DNA of 64,000 bases from Epiperipatus broadwayi (GCA_028023455.1 JAQFVV010012491.1:1101501-1165500), one strand, 5' to 3'. Counted from the stretch's first letter, positions 23,620-37,482 are shown. The notes: generated from the letters alone by a model not told the origin. Numbers and translations: made by a program.

Positions 23620-24690
23620 AAAACAGAATAAAGCAATGAAAGTTCTTTGTATGAAAGCAGATAAAGAACATTATGCAAAGGATCAGTGTGACTAAGAGTT
23701 AACAAATGATCATCAGTGATGGTTCATCTTTGCTTGCCAATGTTCTTTGAACAACCAACATTAGAGCAATACTATATATTTTAATGAGCCTTTTATTATC
23801 ATTAATATTTCCAAAAAATAAATATATACTTCAGAATTTTTGATGAGTTATTTACAACTACTGGCTCTAGAATTATATTCATTTTAATCAAATTAATTGA
23901 AATTGGTAAAATAACAACAACAACAACAATAATAATAACAACAACAACAACAGCACACTTCTTTCTTTTCTTTTTTTCAAAAACTGAAAGATGAAATTTT
24001 CAGAAAGATAAGAATTGGCACTACTATTTCTATTTTCCAGTTTTTCCCTCTTCCTAGAGATTCCTAAAAAAAGAAATACTAGTCACCAATTACTCTTTTC
24101 CATTAAACAAACAGTCATGTTCTAAGTAGAGTAGATTACTAGTGTAATGATTATTTAATTCCTGACTGAGGAAAAACACACAAAATAAAATCATTCTGTA
24201 TATCTGAGATTAAACTTGTGGGAATAATAGCTTTCATGGATTCTACCAATAAATAATACTGATAAAACTTAGTATCATAAAATATCAGTTTAGACAATGC
24301 CCTACATAGTTGTTTTATTGAGATGTAGAAATAAAGAAAACTATTACATTATAGAATATATCTTTAGATGAATATAAATCATCTGATGTGACAAACCAAT
24401 CATATAAAACTATAGCAATCAATATTTTATTATTAACAGTATTCAATATGAATATAATTGTTAGCAATTTAAAAATTTTCAATCTATATGATTTTATTTC
24501 ATTATTCTACTTGATCCAATATAATATATTTCTTTGCTTTAATTACAGATATTTAATTTTGTAGTGAGCATTTAATGGGATGTATTATTAGAGAGACCTC
24601 CTTTTTAAATACTTAGAACAATTTTTTAATATAGGAAAAAAAAAGAAAAACTGATTATAAGTCACATCAAAAAAAAAAAAAAAAAGTCAA
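23620..24690. other. AT-rich noncoding stretch with a CAA microsatellite
   Basis: A (CAA)n/(AAT)n microsatellite spans about 23913-23953. Otherwise no gene or recognised repeat. Confidence 0.6.
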
Positions 24691-24801
24691 GCGTTGGTGG
24701 CCGAGAGGTTAGTGCAGCTGCTTTCCAAGCAGTTGTCCCAGGTTCGCGCCCGGCCGACAGCTTGACATATGAGAAAAAAAAAAAAGAAAAAAAAAAAAGA
24801 A
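24691..24801 (+). repeat. SINE family B copy (tRNA-like)
   Basis: Head GCGTTGGTGGCCGAGAGG (box A), an anticodon-like hairpin CTGCTTTCCAAGCAG, box B GGTTCGCGCCC, then CTTGACATATGAG and a long A-rich tail. Same architecture as the copies at 23.5, 45.8 and 59.2 kb. The acceptor ends pair imperfectly, so a functional tRNA is unlikely. Confidence 0.78.
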
Positions 24802-24988
24802 ACCCACTTATACAGAATTATAACAGGATGTTAAATAAGAACAAAAGTTTAGAGCACCATAATTTTTAAATGATATGTTATCATGTTTGATTTTAAATGA
24901 ACTAATATTATCATTACTTTGGAATAAATAAGTTGAAAAAAGAAAATCAGAATAAGAAAAATACTATCTTCATATTCATAGCCTAGAC

Positions 24989-27250
24989 CCTATCTTCTTA
25001 ACTGGTATTCCACAGAACAGTGATCAGTGAAAAATTAAAATGGAAAAAAAAAATGAAAGCAAAAGTCATTGTTTCGCTTTCTTATGTGAGTGGAGTCTGT
25101 ATGCAAACAATTTAATGACAACAACTGAATTGTACAGATATGTTTCTTTCTAAAAAGGTTACTGTTATTTTTGTTTTATTTCAAATAAATCCAAATTTTT
25201 AGACAGATTGTCAGTGTCATAAAATGTATTTTTGTAATTGTAGGTAGAAGTTGATTTGCAACAAAATGGTCTACTGGAAAGTAAAATAGCTCTAATTACC
25301 CTCCAAAGAATTAAAAATAATTACCCAAAATGCACAATGTACAAAATTCTAAAATGAAAATATGATTATGGTGCTGATAGTGCTAGTGCAAGTACTCACA
25401 ATAGGGAGAACAAAACAAAAAAGTTGACTAGACAATATTACAATATCATTTAAATTTTGATTTCACTTATATTGACAAAAATAAATGTCAAATTCCCCTG
25501 TGGTTTGTGGGGAAAAGCTTTGTAATAGTGCAATGGTACCAGCAAAATTAAAGTAGCATTTTACAACTAAACACACCAATCTCCAGTCCAAAAACAAGAA
25601 TTATTTTCAAAGATTGTTGAATAATCAAATTAATTAGAGAAAAAAAATTAAAAATAGTAACAATAACTAATAAAGCACATATTGCATCATATAAAGTTGC
25701 TGGGATAATTGCTAAAAATTTAAAACTAGATATCATAGCACAGCATCTGATTTTATCAACATGTTCTAAAATAGTTCAAATTATGTTTTGTGATGATGAA
25801 AAAAAAAAAAAAAATGAAAATTCCTCATTCAGATGACACACTAAAAAACAGAATTACACTTATGTTAGATGATATTGAAAAAAATTATCAGCAGTATAGC
25901 TCACATACTATGATTTGTTTGTTTCAATGATGAAAATAAAATAGTGAATCAATTTTTTTGCTGCAGACAATTTACCAAACACACAACAGGACGGGATATG
26001 TTTTACTCCATTTATTCCTATTTAGATAAATTTAATATAACATGGGACCAATGTGTAGGACTGGTGCTCCTTCAATGGTTGGTTCTATTAAAGAATTTAT
26101 TATATTTGAGGGGGAAAAATCTAATATCATATCTACGTATTGTTTTTTACACAGAGAATCATTTGTCTCAAAAACGTTACTTATGATATTAAAATCTGTA
26201 TTAGACCAAACATGCCTATTTAAAAAACTTTGTGCATCTATGGAAGTTCAGCATGAATATTTACTTTTACATACTAAGGTAAAGTGATTATCACAAGGTA
26301 ATGTGCTGCATCAAATTTTGGAACTTAATGATGAATTGTCACTGTTTTTCAAAATAAAGGAAAAAATATTTTTTAAACTTTTCTTACAAATGATATTTGA
26401 TGTACTAATATAGCATATTTAGCTGGTATCTTCAATTGTTTAAATAAGATGAATACTGGCATGCAAGGTAAAAATGAAAATCCACTGCCAAACTCAACAT
26501 TTCAAAAAAAAAAAAAAAATCACTTTGGAGAATGCATATAATTCAAAAAAGAATAGTAGACATATTTCATTCAGTCCAAAATAACAATATTGATAAAATA
26601 ATTCCAATTATAACACAACATTTAGCTTATTAGAAGAAAAAATGTGAAATACTTTCCTGCATTGAATATTAAAAATTATAATTGGATACAAAATCCATTA
26701 TCTGCAGTCAACATATCAAGTTAAGAGTTTTCATTACAAGAAGAGGAAGAATTCATTACATTGTCAATGGATTATACTCTTAAAATGAAGTTTTCTGAAA
26801 TAACAGTTGAAGAATTTGGAGTTTCTGTTCAAACTGAGTTTAAAACTATTTCTGAAAAGCAAGTAAAATTTTATTAATAACTTTCAACATCATACTTATG
26901 TGAACTTGGTTTTTCAACATTAACAAATATTAAGACAAAGAAATGTGAATGGCTGACAAATATAAAAGAAGAAATAAGAGCAGCTATTTCATACATAAGA
27001 CTAGATATTGAACACATTTGCAAAAGTCATCTGACCCAAATATCCCATTAAAAAAATTGTCACAATTTTCTTTTTTTTTTAATTTCATTTACTTATTGTT
27101 ATTTGCTATTGATTGATATGTAAATTGCTATGTATGTGATTTTTAATAAATTGCACAATGTAATATATATATACTGTTTATTTTATGACTGTGTTCTTCA
27201 AAATCTTGTAAAATTGTGTTCCATGATTCTGAAAAGATTAAGAACCACTG
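24989..27250 (+). mobile_element. hAT DNA transposon, complete but inactive
   Basis: A cut-and-paste transposon of the hAT superfamily, with both ends visible. The right terminus, read inward, is CAGTGGTTCTTAATCTT, a typical hAT terminal inverted repeat. The left terminus CCTATCTTCTTAACTGG is a decayed partner that still matches at TTCTTAA. The element is flanked by an 8-bp target duplication, GCCTAGAC (24981-24988) and GCCTAGAT (27251-27258), matching at 7 of 8 bases; hAT elements make 8-bp duplications. The inside holds one broken transposase gene. The whole 2.26 kb unit is therefore a single insertion that later decayed. Confidence 0.9.
25337..27051 (+). pseudogene. hAT transposase with BED finger (ZBED5-like)
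   Basis: The putative ATG at 25337 opens MYKILK-stop-KYDYG. A BED zinc finger follows at about 25488-25575 (VVCGEKLCNSAMVPAKLK, then a stop, then HFTTKH): the first cysteine is replaced by proline and a stop sits beside the ligand histidines. The catalytic core is in two frames: TTGRDMFYSIYSYLDKF...WDQCVG, then after a frameshift near 26060 GAPSMVG, STYCFLHRE and EYLLLHTKV. The aspartate usually preceding GAP is lost at that frameshift, and the tryptophan after HTKVK is a stop. The C-terminal dimerisation region ends SYLCELGFSTLTNIKTKK and RLDIEHICKSH, with a stop at 27049-27051. This order matches vertebrate and invertebrate ZBED5/SCAND3-like hAT transposases. Several stops and shifts make it a clear pseudogene. 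Confidence 0.88.
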
Positions 27251-27258
27251 GCCTAGAT

Positions 27259-29380
27259 GAAGCAAATAGTGGCATTATTCATCTACTTTCAGAACTATCC
27301 ATAAAACAAAACATCTAAGACCATGCTATCCAACAAAAAATGTAAACAAATAAAATAAAAATGCAAATAAACAAAAATAAAATTAATAAATGTTACAATA
27401 TGATGTCAACCATTTTTTTTAATCTTGAAGTACTGTATATGATCATGTTAATTGACAATATTTATTTGCATTATATGAAAGTACATTTTATGATTCAATT
27501 TTTATTTTTCCATGATTTGATACAATATTTCATAAATAAAAATTTTCTAAGTTCTAAAATAAAAATTTTTACAAATGATAAAATGAAAACTACCATTTGG
27601 TAGTGGTAGGAAAAAAAAATTATAAAATGATCTTGAATTGCTCCTAAAGCTTAAAGTTTGAAGAAATTAACTGAGAATTTAAAATGATTAATGGTAAATA
27701 GGAATAATTGTAAAGATTCTGAAGTTGATGCAGATTTAAAAACATTAAAACAGAGAGCTTAGTTTTTGTTAATGAGACTGCTGTAATGTTTCTGTAGAAA
27801 AAAATATATTAAAAAATAGAATATTATCCAGACAATAGTTAATTAAAATAAAAATTTAGCATTTTTCTATTCCTTTTATTTAAAAATAATAATAAAGATG
27901 TGGTGAATTTTATTATTTTTATTTTTTGAGTGAATATTAATGAATGAACACACATAATAAATAATACATGTATATGTGTTCTCACAGTTTATTATTAACA
28001 ACTACATTATTATTTTAATTGTATACTAATGGAATAAAAGCTTAGAGCTTGAAACAAAATATAATGAATATCAATTTCTCCACTATATATAGTTTTATAA
28101 TCTTTTACTTTTATATTGCTAACTTGTATGTCTTGATCATATTAAAGTTCTAATTTAAATAAAAATATTCCCTTCTCTAATTATAAGATTTCAAATAATA
28201 GGACTTTGTTATTAATCGCATATCCTCTTTGCTAATATCTAGAACAAAAGTAGTCTGAGGGGTTCATTTCCACATAATTAATTTGAAAGAATTACAGGTT
28301 TCATATTTATCACCAAATGAAGGTGACAAAACAATATTTGTAATAACTTCTTTCATAATTTTCTTTTTACATAAGTATATACTTTACAGTATTTTAAATT
28401 TTATTTTATTTTTTAAAAAAAGTCATTAGTCCCATCTATATGTGGCTGGTTATTATAATTAATCAAGCAATAATATCATAAAATAGAGGTGTACAAAAGA
28501 TTTCTTCTATTGTTTATTTTTAAAAAAAAACAAACACTGCTTTTGAACAATTTTGTTGCATGATTGTTTTAAAAAAGATACATTGGAATTGTAGGCCTGC
28601 CTGTGATCCCGAACTCCGGTCCATAGGCATTATAGGCTAGGCGGATGACTAGGGTATTTATAAACGATCATGTGAATATTTATTGTAAGTACAACCTTAT
28701 AATATTTTTTAAATCAAAAACTATCAAATTTTTTATTAAAAATTTTAAGTCATTACTTTTTTTTCTTCAATATTTTTTTTCAAATTGCATATATGCACAA
28801 ACATATATATGAGAGAGAAAATTAATTATGTAAATTTCACTCTAAAAGGGCATTTCCTTTGGAGTGTTTTTCAAGTCATCTAAATATTTATTTTCACAAT
28901 CTGATTTTCCAGCACATTTTATTTCTTTCACAATACATAAACATTCAGTTGATGAATATAACACGTAATTAACTTTTACATTTAATTTAAATCGTTCAAG
29001 CAAAAAGTAGCTGAAATAATTTGTGCTAATTTATTATGTTTATAAAGAAATGATTTACCAATGATAAACAGATTTTATCACATTACTGTATTTTAAAAAA
29101 TAAAATGTAAAATCATTCTAGCAGAAGGTTTTACTCTTTTTTTTTAAAAAAAAATAATCTTTTCATAATTCAATTAACATAATCAGTATTGTAAATATTT
29201 TGTTAAACTATTACTTTTTAAATAATCCATTATTTCAAACATTTAAATAAATGTTTGTATCAATGATAAACATAGTTACTTTAAAAGCATATAGGATGCA
29301 AAGTTTTTCATAGATTGTTACACTATCATCTTCTCTGCCATCTTCTCTCACCAGTTTTTTATGCAGATTTAGAATCACAT
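27259..29380. other. AT-rich noncoding stretch
   Basis: No gene seen. A more complex, CpG-containing patch at about 28592-28672 (GATCCCGAACTCCGGTCC) stands out, but I cannot classify it. Confidence 0.5.
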
Positions 29381-29384
29381 CAAT

Positions 29385-29850
29385 CGATTCTTTCAGCTTA
29401 CTATAAACACAAGCAAGGACTTTTTTCTCTACTACTCTTGAGCTATCTATTGTAAATTTGAGTAATCAGTAGTCACCTGATGATAGTGCAATTTATTAAT
29501 CTCCATCCTCCAGCCAGTTTCTGGTTTTTGCCTTTATCAATAAAAACTCAACTTAAAGCTGGAACCTTCATCTGGTCTCCACATTCAATTGCCTTTTTAC
29601 TAACAAAACTAAGTCTGGAATTTTAAAAAAAACGTAAAAATCTTAAACCCTAAGCAATCTGCTTCTATAATTATTTAGATATGACTTTAATTTGAAAATT
29701 ATATATTTTTATAATCTCATTTCAATTCTAAAATGTAGAGACTTTTCCCCCTCTGGCTAAACATGTTGATACAAACACAACATTGCTTGATTCTTCTCCA
29801 CTACTCCTGTACTATCTATTATAAACTTGAAAAGTCAGTGTTTACTAGAT
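29385..29850. repeat. Diverged direct repeat, about 370-bp spacing
   Basis: CTACTACTCTTGAGCTATCTATTGTAAA (about 29430) resembles CCACTACTCCTGTACTATCTATTATAAA (about 29802), with similar sequence around both. It is probably the noncoding 3' end of the neighbouring LINE or an old duplication. Confidence 0.4.
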
Positions 29851-30049
29851 AGTGACAATAAATTTCAAGATAACTTTGAACCAACAAAAATGGTACAGCT
29901 TCTAGTTAAAAAAATTTATAATGTTTTGTAATAAATATGAATAAATAATGATACTACATTATTAAATAACAAGTTGAATCTTAGCAATAATATAAATAAC
30001 ATTTTTATGAAATAACCTTTCAGGCCTCTTAATACTACATTCTTTGTTG

Positions 30050-31080
30050 TGATGGTTATCATGTTCTTTTTCACCAACAATCATTCCAAGCTTTATATAT
30101 TTTCCTTACAAATTGGATGTGCCTTTAAATGTGGTCAAAATAAGACAATTTTAATCTTATCATTTTAATCAGAAGTTTGTATCTAATCTGATGGAGTATC
30201 CTATTGTTCATTTTTCTTGCTATTCATGGTATTTCCAAAAATCTTCACTAGTATTGAAGTTCATAAAAGTCAATACATTTCCTATCAATCTTCTTTAATT
30301 ACCAATATTCACATCTATAAAGAATTACAGAAAATATCATAGTTTAAATAATTTTGATATTCGTTTTTTTTAAGCTGCATTTTTATTGCACTGCTGTACA
30401 ATATCTATCTGGAATTAATCTTTTGATTATTCAATCCTTTATTGTTGATTAATAATACAAGATGATATTTTCAAAGACATTGTGGAATAATTTAACATTA
30501 TCTGCTATTCCCATCATCATAATCTTTGTCTTTTTCATATTTAATCACAATGCCATCTTTTTATTCTGTTTTTTAAATTTCCTAATAAGTCATGAGGTCT
30601 TTTTCATTTTCAGTATAAATGTAGGTAGACATTACCATATCTAAACTGTTGACTTTATTCTACTAAATCTGAATTCATATCTGTTCTTTAAGCATTTGAC
30701 TAACAAATTATGGTGACAATATATAATTTTGCCTAACACTTTTGTTAATACCTAACTAAAATCAATTTTAATTGAAACTTCTAGCTTCATTCATAAAAAC
30801 AATAAGATGTCCCAATAAAAACATTTTTAAAAAAATTTCAATATATTCAATTAAACAAAAGTCTTTACAATCAATAAAGCATGTTGACATTTTTCTAGTA
30901 TTCCTAGACTTTGCAATTATTCACAGTACATCATCAATAATGCATTTTGTAGTTTGAACTTTCTTGAAATCTGTGAATACAGCTGTTAAATTATCTCTCA
31001 ATGTAATACTCTAATTTGTTCTGAATACTTTCAATATTTTCTTATCTGCACTTTTGGCAGCTCTTTTATTGATTTTTTTT
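30050..31080 (-). pseudogene. LINE reverse transcriptase remnant (RTE/BovB-like or related)
   Basis: The minus strand from about 31080 to 30050 carries fragments, in order, of a non-LTR reverse transcriptase. These are IIDDVL with IIAKSRNTRKMSTCFIDCKDF (palm start; the usual aspartate of the F-D motif region is blurred), LLGHLIVFMNEARS, KSVRQNYILSP (usually GVRQGCILSP), and after the lost ADD region KYEKDKDYD. The C-terminal domain follows with RFLEIP.IARKMNNRILHQI and LKLSYFDHI.RH. Many stops and frameshifts lie between them. The order and phrases match LINEs whose C-terminus reads 'RRLLRIPWTARRTN...KLSYFGHVMR'. I infer an RTE/BovB-like or closely related clade, without certainty. Confidence 0.72.
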
Positions 31081-34000
31081 TTTTTTAGTAATCTGTAACC
31101 ATTTTGTTGTAATGCAATCAATTTTTAGATCATTATCTTTTGACAATATCTTAAAGCTAATTTATTATCTTCCATTACTAATTATTCTATATAATTAAAT
31201 TTTATCAAAACAATTCTGATTAATATTCCTGTGAAACAAATGTTATGCATAATTTATTTATCATCTTATAAGGCATTATTTTGATTATAACTAGCCCAAT
31301 GAAAATTTTCATCAAACTAATTCGACTGAAATTTTTAATTGTTTTTTTTTAAACAAAGTTTCTAGGTTACAACAATGTTATTAAATAGTACAAAAACAAT
31401 AATAACATAAACATTCAAAATTTACTTATTAAAATTTAATGAATGCTTTGAATTTAAAAAATATATAATATTGGGCATGTAATTTGAGATTTTAAATTCT
31501 GTTCTTATGATCTGTATTTGTAAATGGACTTTGGAAACTAATAAATTCCAGCATAATATGGCTCTAGTCCTGAACGTGATTTCTGGAAAATATCATATAC
31601 AATACTTATTTATTATGCAATTTAATTTTAATAATAAATGTTTTGAATTTTATGTAAAGAAAATAGATATTACTTTATATTAATACTGACTTAATATTGG
31701 CAAATAAATAAATAAACTGTGATTATCATTTATTTTAAAACGAAGACATTCACGATGAAAAAAAGGAAATATTATTTTCAAATTCATTTGTGTGTGTGAT
31801 TGCTAATTATTCTCAACATTTTAGGTGAATCTTACAAACATCATCTACCTATACAGTGAAAATGTCTCAAAAACTGGTGGTAGAAGTGTATAATAATAAT
31901 AAAAAACTATCACATAAAGAAGTGAATCTAAAATTACATTTACATATAAAAGCTTACATTGTTAAATTACTTTATACATATGTACTTATGTGTGTATATC
32001 TGTGTAAATCAAATAATTTTCATATAAACTTTCAAATAAATAAAATTCGATCTACTAACTAATGGTTTCTGATTCATTTTCCTGTTGATCATACTTCAGG
32101 TAAAGTACAAAGAAGGAGAAGTTTAAAGTCGCTAAGATTTATGCTTAAGGCTTGAACCATATGTATATATAAAGCACTAGATCTCTGAATTCGAAACTTA
32201 ATAGATAAGTAGAAGTCTACCATATGGCTGCTAAAGCAATACAATACAAAAACTACCAAAAAATAAACTTCTAAGCTGCCTAAAAAATGTCTTTTATATA
32301 TATGTTAAAGACCTCACTGGTACAATGATACCTGCTTATACTTATGAATTGGGCTTAAATTTTAACTGAATAAAATATTTTCAATATGATTTTTTTTTTC
32401 ATGTAGCCAATCCAAAGCCATTCATCTAATATAGGTTAGTAAATGAATATTTAGTTATTCTTAGCTCTTTCTTTGTGAGAAGCTGTTGGAAAAGCCTTTA
32501 TCTAGCAATGAATTCCTTATATGCTGGCCTACTTTTACCTATATGTCTTCTTTTACTTATAATGGTTTATTTTTGTATGCTTGCATATTCCTTTCTCAGT
32601 TTTAATGTTTTTCTATATAATTCCATTCAATAAGTTTAACATTAGGCCTTTCTGTTAGGTGAATCATGACTGAAGATAAGAAAAGAAAATCCCATTTAAA
32701 TAACATTATACCACATTAGCAAATATTAAAGTATATCAGCAGTGCAAATTCATAAATATCTATCATGATTAAAAAACATAACGGTCAATCTATCCAAATG
32801 ATGCAAAAACCAATGAACTGAACGATGAATCCAAAGTCATAAAATAAAAGACAAAAAAAAAAAAAAGAAAAGATTAGAGTGGCAAAAATGTTTAAGATTG
32901 GCTTATCTTTAAATATATAAAAATTATTAAATTTTCAAATAAATAAAAATTAGCAATAATGTAATGAAATAAAATATTATTATTTTAGTCATTAATAACT
33001 ATAAAAGAAACTTTAGACAATGACTTCAAAATATATCTAACCAAGAATCTTTGGTAATGAGATAAATTTTGGTGAATCCTTATCTTAAATTGTTATATTA
33101 TATTTTAAATTAAGGCAACTTAAACCTCCAAATTATTACATTTATTTATGGTATATTATTTTTTATAACAAAGTATATTAATTAAAAAAAGAAATAATTA
33201 TGTATTTTCATAAGAATACTCAATAATTATTTTTATTTTACTCAGTGTCAGTGTGATGAAAGATATTTTCATTACTACATTTGCAATTAAGACTCTATCT
33301 CTATCTGACTGAGATCCTTGTTTGGTATTTTAGCTTACTATCACTATTGTCTTATATGATATTAATTTTTACCATCACACATGATATATTTAACATATCG
33401 TGATAAGTAGTGCATATTAGATTCTCCCTACTTTATATATAAATATATAGTACTGATGAGACCATGAATACAGCAATACTAATGATGATATTGATCATCT
33501 AATTATTATGCCATAAATGAATGGTCATTATGTACCAGATAATTAGTTGCTAAATTAAATCATCAATGATAAATGCAAATCACCAAAATGTTATTCATCC
33601 AGCACAATGTTGATTAATAACTAAATCATTGCCAAAACAAATATAATCATTGATTTTATTTTAAAGTAAGATCTCAATAAAATAATATTGATAAACCTTT
33701 GGTGCCATTTCTGAATTCAGATGGCTAACATGTCTATCCTTATTCCTTAAATATTAGTTATCTATTAAATTATCCATGGTCTAGTCCAATTTTGGATCAC
33801 TTGAAACTTTTTATACCCACAATTCACATATATAAGTAAACTGTATGCTACACAATCAAGTTGATTATTGAAATAAGAATTACTATTTTAAAAAAGTGAT
33901 TTGGGAAAGATTAGTAAATATAAAAACCAAAATATTTTAAAGAAAAAGGTGTATATTAGTTACAGCTTAGAATACATGTTAAAAATTGCGGCAGTAAATG

Positions 34001-36998
34001 AAATGAACTCTAAATAACTTTTAAAAAATTACACATAGTAATTTCATAAAACTGTTACAATTTCTGTCACTTTCTTTAGCTAAAAGAATGAACTGTTTCA
34101 ATCTCATATTACTTTATAATATATTTATTTCATGATCATTCAAACAAAGTGCACTCCATATATCAATACTAAAGGTTAAAAAAAATTCTGTACAGAAAGT
34201 TTATATCCCAGATAATTGTTAATTAAAATGCAGTTATAAATAAGAAGTTTTTAAATTTTATAAAACACTTTGATAACTTTTCAAGAATAATAATCATTTT
34301 TTCATTATAACTAAAAATCGATACATTTGATGTGAGGTGTAATGTCATGTAATAGTTGTTTAAAGAAATGACATTTACTTTAATATTCATATTTTACGTC
34401 ACATTTAAAGCATTTTACTATTATAAATATTTGAATAAATTTTTGAAATATAAAAAATATATATCAATTACAAAAATATATATAATTTCCATTAATAATA
34501 TACATATATAATTAAAACCTCTGACATATATATATTTAACTCATCCAATATAAAATAATTAGTAATATATTATAAAACATTCATTAAAACTTATAATATA
34601 GCTTTACATTTTGAAATGCTAGAATAAAATAAATTATATTAAAATATCAAGCAATAGCGTATTATTGATGTTCAAGGATGATCACTTGATTATGTGGTCA
34701 ATTCCCTGATACTTAAACTACCTTCAAATAAAGAATGTGACATACATATAGTGAGTATACAAGATAGCTTCAAACATACCGAAAACTTATTAAGTACAAT
34801 AAATTATTAAGCATCACATGATCACATTTCCTATACTAGAGCACAGGTGGCAATACTGTATGGAGAGTTTTGCTCTGTTTATTTACAATAAATTATGATT
34901 ATAAAATTTGAATTATAGAATAAATGGTTGAAAGTTTTGATATTTCTGATGGCATATAAATTATACAAACTTTTACAAGTTCACTAATTAAAGTTGTTAT
35001 ACCAAAAACAGTTCCATTGCTGAAACTCAAAATAATAATTAAGTTCATTACTGTAATATTGCCCCTATACATGAACAATCTTTGCCAGATATATAAACTT
35101 ATACAGAATACTTGGCAAACCTTAAGTTTTTGCATATTCTGAATATTGAAAATCATTAATGCTTTGATAGCTTATCTTTACATATACAATAATATTATAT
35201 TTTGTTTTGACATATAAAAAAATATATGATACACAAATTATTTAATAATATTTTTTAAAAAAATTAGAAAATAGACCATATTGTGTTCTATACATACTTT
35301 ATTCAAATTGCAATATGTATAGATTGTTCTTAATATTTTTATTTAAGCTATGTTTAAAGATATGACAAAATTACAATGTTATTTAAAGTAATATAACTTC
35401 TACCTTAAATAAAATGAAAATTTATATATAAAAAAAAGAATAATCAGGATTAAAGGTTTATTTCAAATTTAATTATGCAAAAATATTGATCACGTAATAA
35501 ACTGCATCAAAATGAATTTTAAAATGTGCATTGCATTAGCTAAAATATATTTTATCATTTGCTTCATTTTATTTAATGTGATCACAGTTATAATAGAATT
35601 AGCATATAATTTAAAGCTCAAATTAAGATAATTCATAATAAAGAAATTTGTATAACTGAAATACACTATATTTACACATAGATTCATATTTACAGTTAAT
35701 AATATGCTTAATATATTCTTCAATTGTAATTAATTCTTAATTTTAAAACGTGATATTGAAAATTTGTGATATAATTTGAATTTATTGCAATTAAATTTTT
35801 AATCATAGAAAACCACCATAATTAATTATTTGCATAATAACATTTACTATATAATAAACTTGAGGGAACACATTAAAAGAAACAATAGAGGTAAAGCTAT
35901 AAAATATTTTAGCTTGATAATATGCGTCACTTAAATTTCAGTTAACACTTTAATATAAATTTGATTAGTTGACAAGATATTATGAATATTATTTATAATT
36001 AAGTTGGTAACAGAGTTTATCCAATAACTATTAGTTTTATGTTCTTTTTTAAGTTCTTTCTTTTTTTTTCTATGCTTTGATATATTATTCATCTCAAGAT
36101 GCATTCACAAATTGAAATTTCGTGACTAATGCATTCATTAAAGATTAAGAGATTATTAATATCTTTACAACTATGTCTGACATTCTTATTAAGCTAGGAA
36201 TTATCTTTTATATTAAATGTCTAGGAAACTACAATTTTAGAAACTATTTTCAATTAATTTAAAAATAATTTTTTATTAACATTTAAGAACTGAAAGATCT
36301 CTGCTTGGCAACGAAGCATTAATTAAATTATGATTGTTTTTATACTGTTTAATCACTAAATTTGGAATTAGTTGCAAATTAGCATTTTTATTGAGATTTA
36401 GAACTAACAACAATGGCTTATACGAATAAAATTTAGTTTATCAAATTTAACATGTCCATCATAATTGATTTACCTGATCACAATGGAACCAATTTAAGAT
36501 CTCAAAAATAAGAATAATCATGGTGAGCATATTTCTTTATAGTAAAAGTGTGGAATTTTTTTGTATGAGCCTGTATTTTTAATTTGAATGATTAATATTA
36601 CAGGAAATTCTATTAAAAATGTCTTGCAGTCATCAGCATTTTTATTTTAAAAACAAACTTCATTAATTGGCTGAGAAATGTGGACTATGAATTATTTTTT
36701 TATTAATAGCAATCAAATTGAGATTCTTTGCCATATCTCAGATTTTTGAAATTATAGGTCCTATTTTCTATAGATAATCTTATAGAAAAGGATTTTAATT
36801 GAATAAGTTATCAATATTCGTTTAGTATTAACTTTTTTTATGGCTTCTATCATTTACATATATAGCTATCTGCAAGACTTGCCCATCTATTGAATACCTG
36901 GAGCCAATGCTCAAAATTTTTTTTGAAAAATATATTTTAAATGATGAAATATAAAGGCAAAATACTCCCTGTTCATATTAACAAAAATAACACTATCA
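31081..36998. other. Long AT-rich noncoding stretch
   Basis: Nearly 6 kb without a recognisable gene, RNA gene or repeat family. Short open frames (for example 31856-32062, 34899-35156, 35490-35723) are strongly AT-biased and lack motifs. (TA)n tracts are dense around 34450-34540. Confidence 0.55.
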
Positions 36999-37130
36999 TT
37001 CTAGTTACCTGCTCTGCATTGTTTGGTGCATCAGCATCATAGCAGACTGTGGGTTCAAAGTCTAGGTATCACAGTCAGCTCTGTCACTACTGATGCTTGA
37101 ACTTCTTACAAATTCATAATGAATCATTTA
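36999..37130 (+). repeat. SINE family C copy
   Basis: Box-B-like GGGTTCAAAGTCTAG at about 37050, then TCTGTCACTACTGATGCTTG and ACTTCTTACAAATTC, in the same order as in the other family-C copies. The 3' core is eroded. Confidence 0.55.
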
Positions 37131-37408
37131 AATATTTTTTTAACTCTGAATACTTATAACCATATTTTGACCATAAATATATTCACATGCATATAAAATA
37201 ATGAAGCAGGATGGAAATTTAATTCAGTCACATATCAATATGTAAGCATGTAATATATATATAAAGATTTGGATATCAATGAGCAGCATGAGTTTGTTAA
37301 ATACATTTTATTCAAAATATGAGACAAGCACAATAATAATTGTATTATCATACTTAAATAAATTCAGTTAATATTAACAACTTTCACCTACAATTGTGAC
37401 ACCTAGAA

Positions 37409-37482
37409 CAAACTATAGTAATCAATAGATGACAAAGATTTGTGCATTTAAATACCTGACATCTATTAATTACTATAGCTTG
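37409..37482 (-). other. Imperfect hairpin of pre-miRNA size
   Basis: Two 23-nt arms (37409-37431 and 37460-37482) are inverted copies with two differences, and enclose a 28-nt loop. On the minus strand both differences become G-U wobbles, so the whole stem can pair. The 74-nt size is like an animal miRNA precursor, but there is no pairing below the stem and no expression evidence, so chance or an old MITE are as likely. Confidence 0.35.

Noticed and set aside
23471-23695. 74-codon frame containing an arginine- and asparagine-rich stretch
   Set aside because: It runs through a poly-T tract and the antisense of a tRNA-like SINE. The peptide is the usual artefact of translating a SINE head.
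28592-28672. Complex CpG-containing patch
   Set aside because: It stands out by composition, but it is only about 80 bp, matches no rRNA, tRNA or SINE that I can recognise, and has no visible ends.
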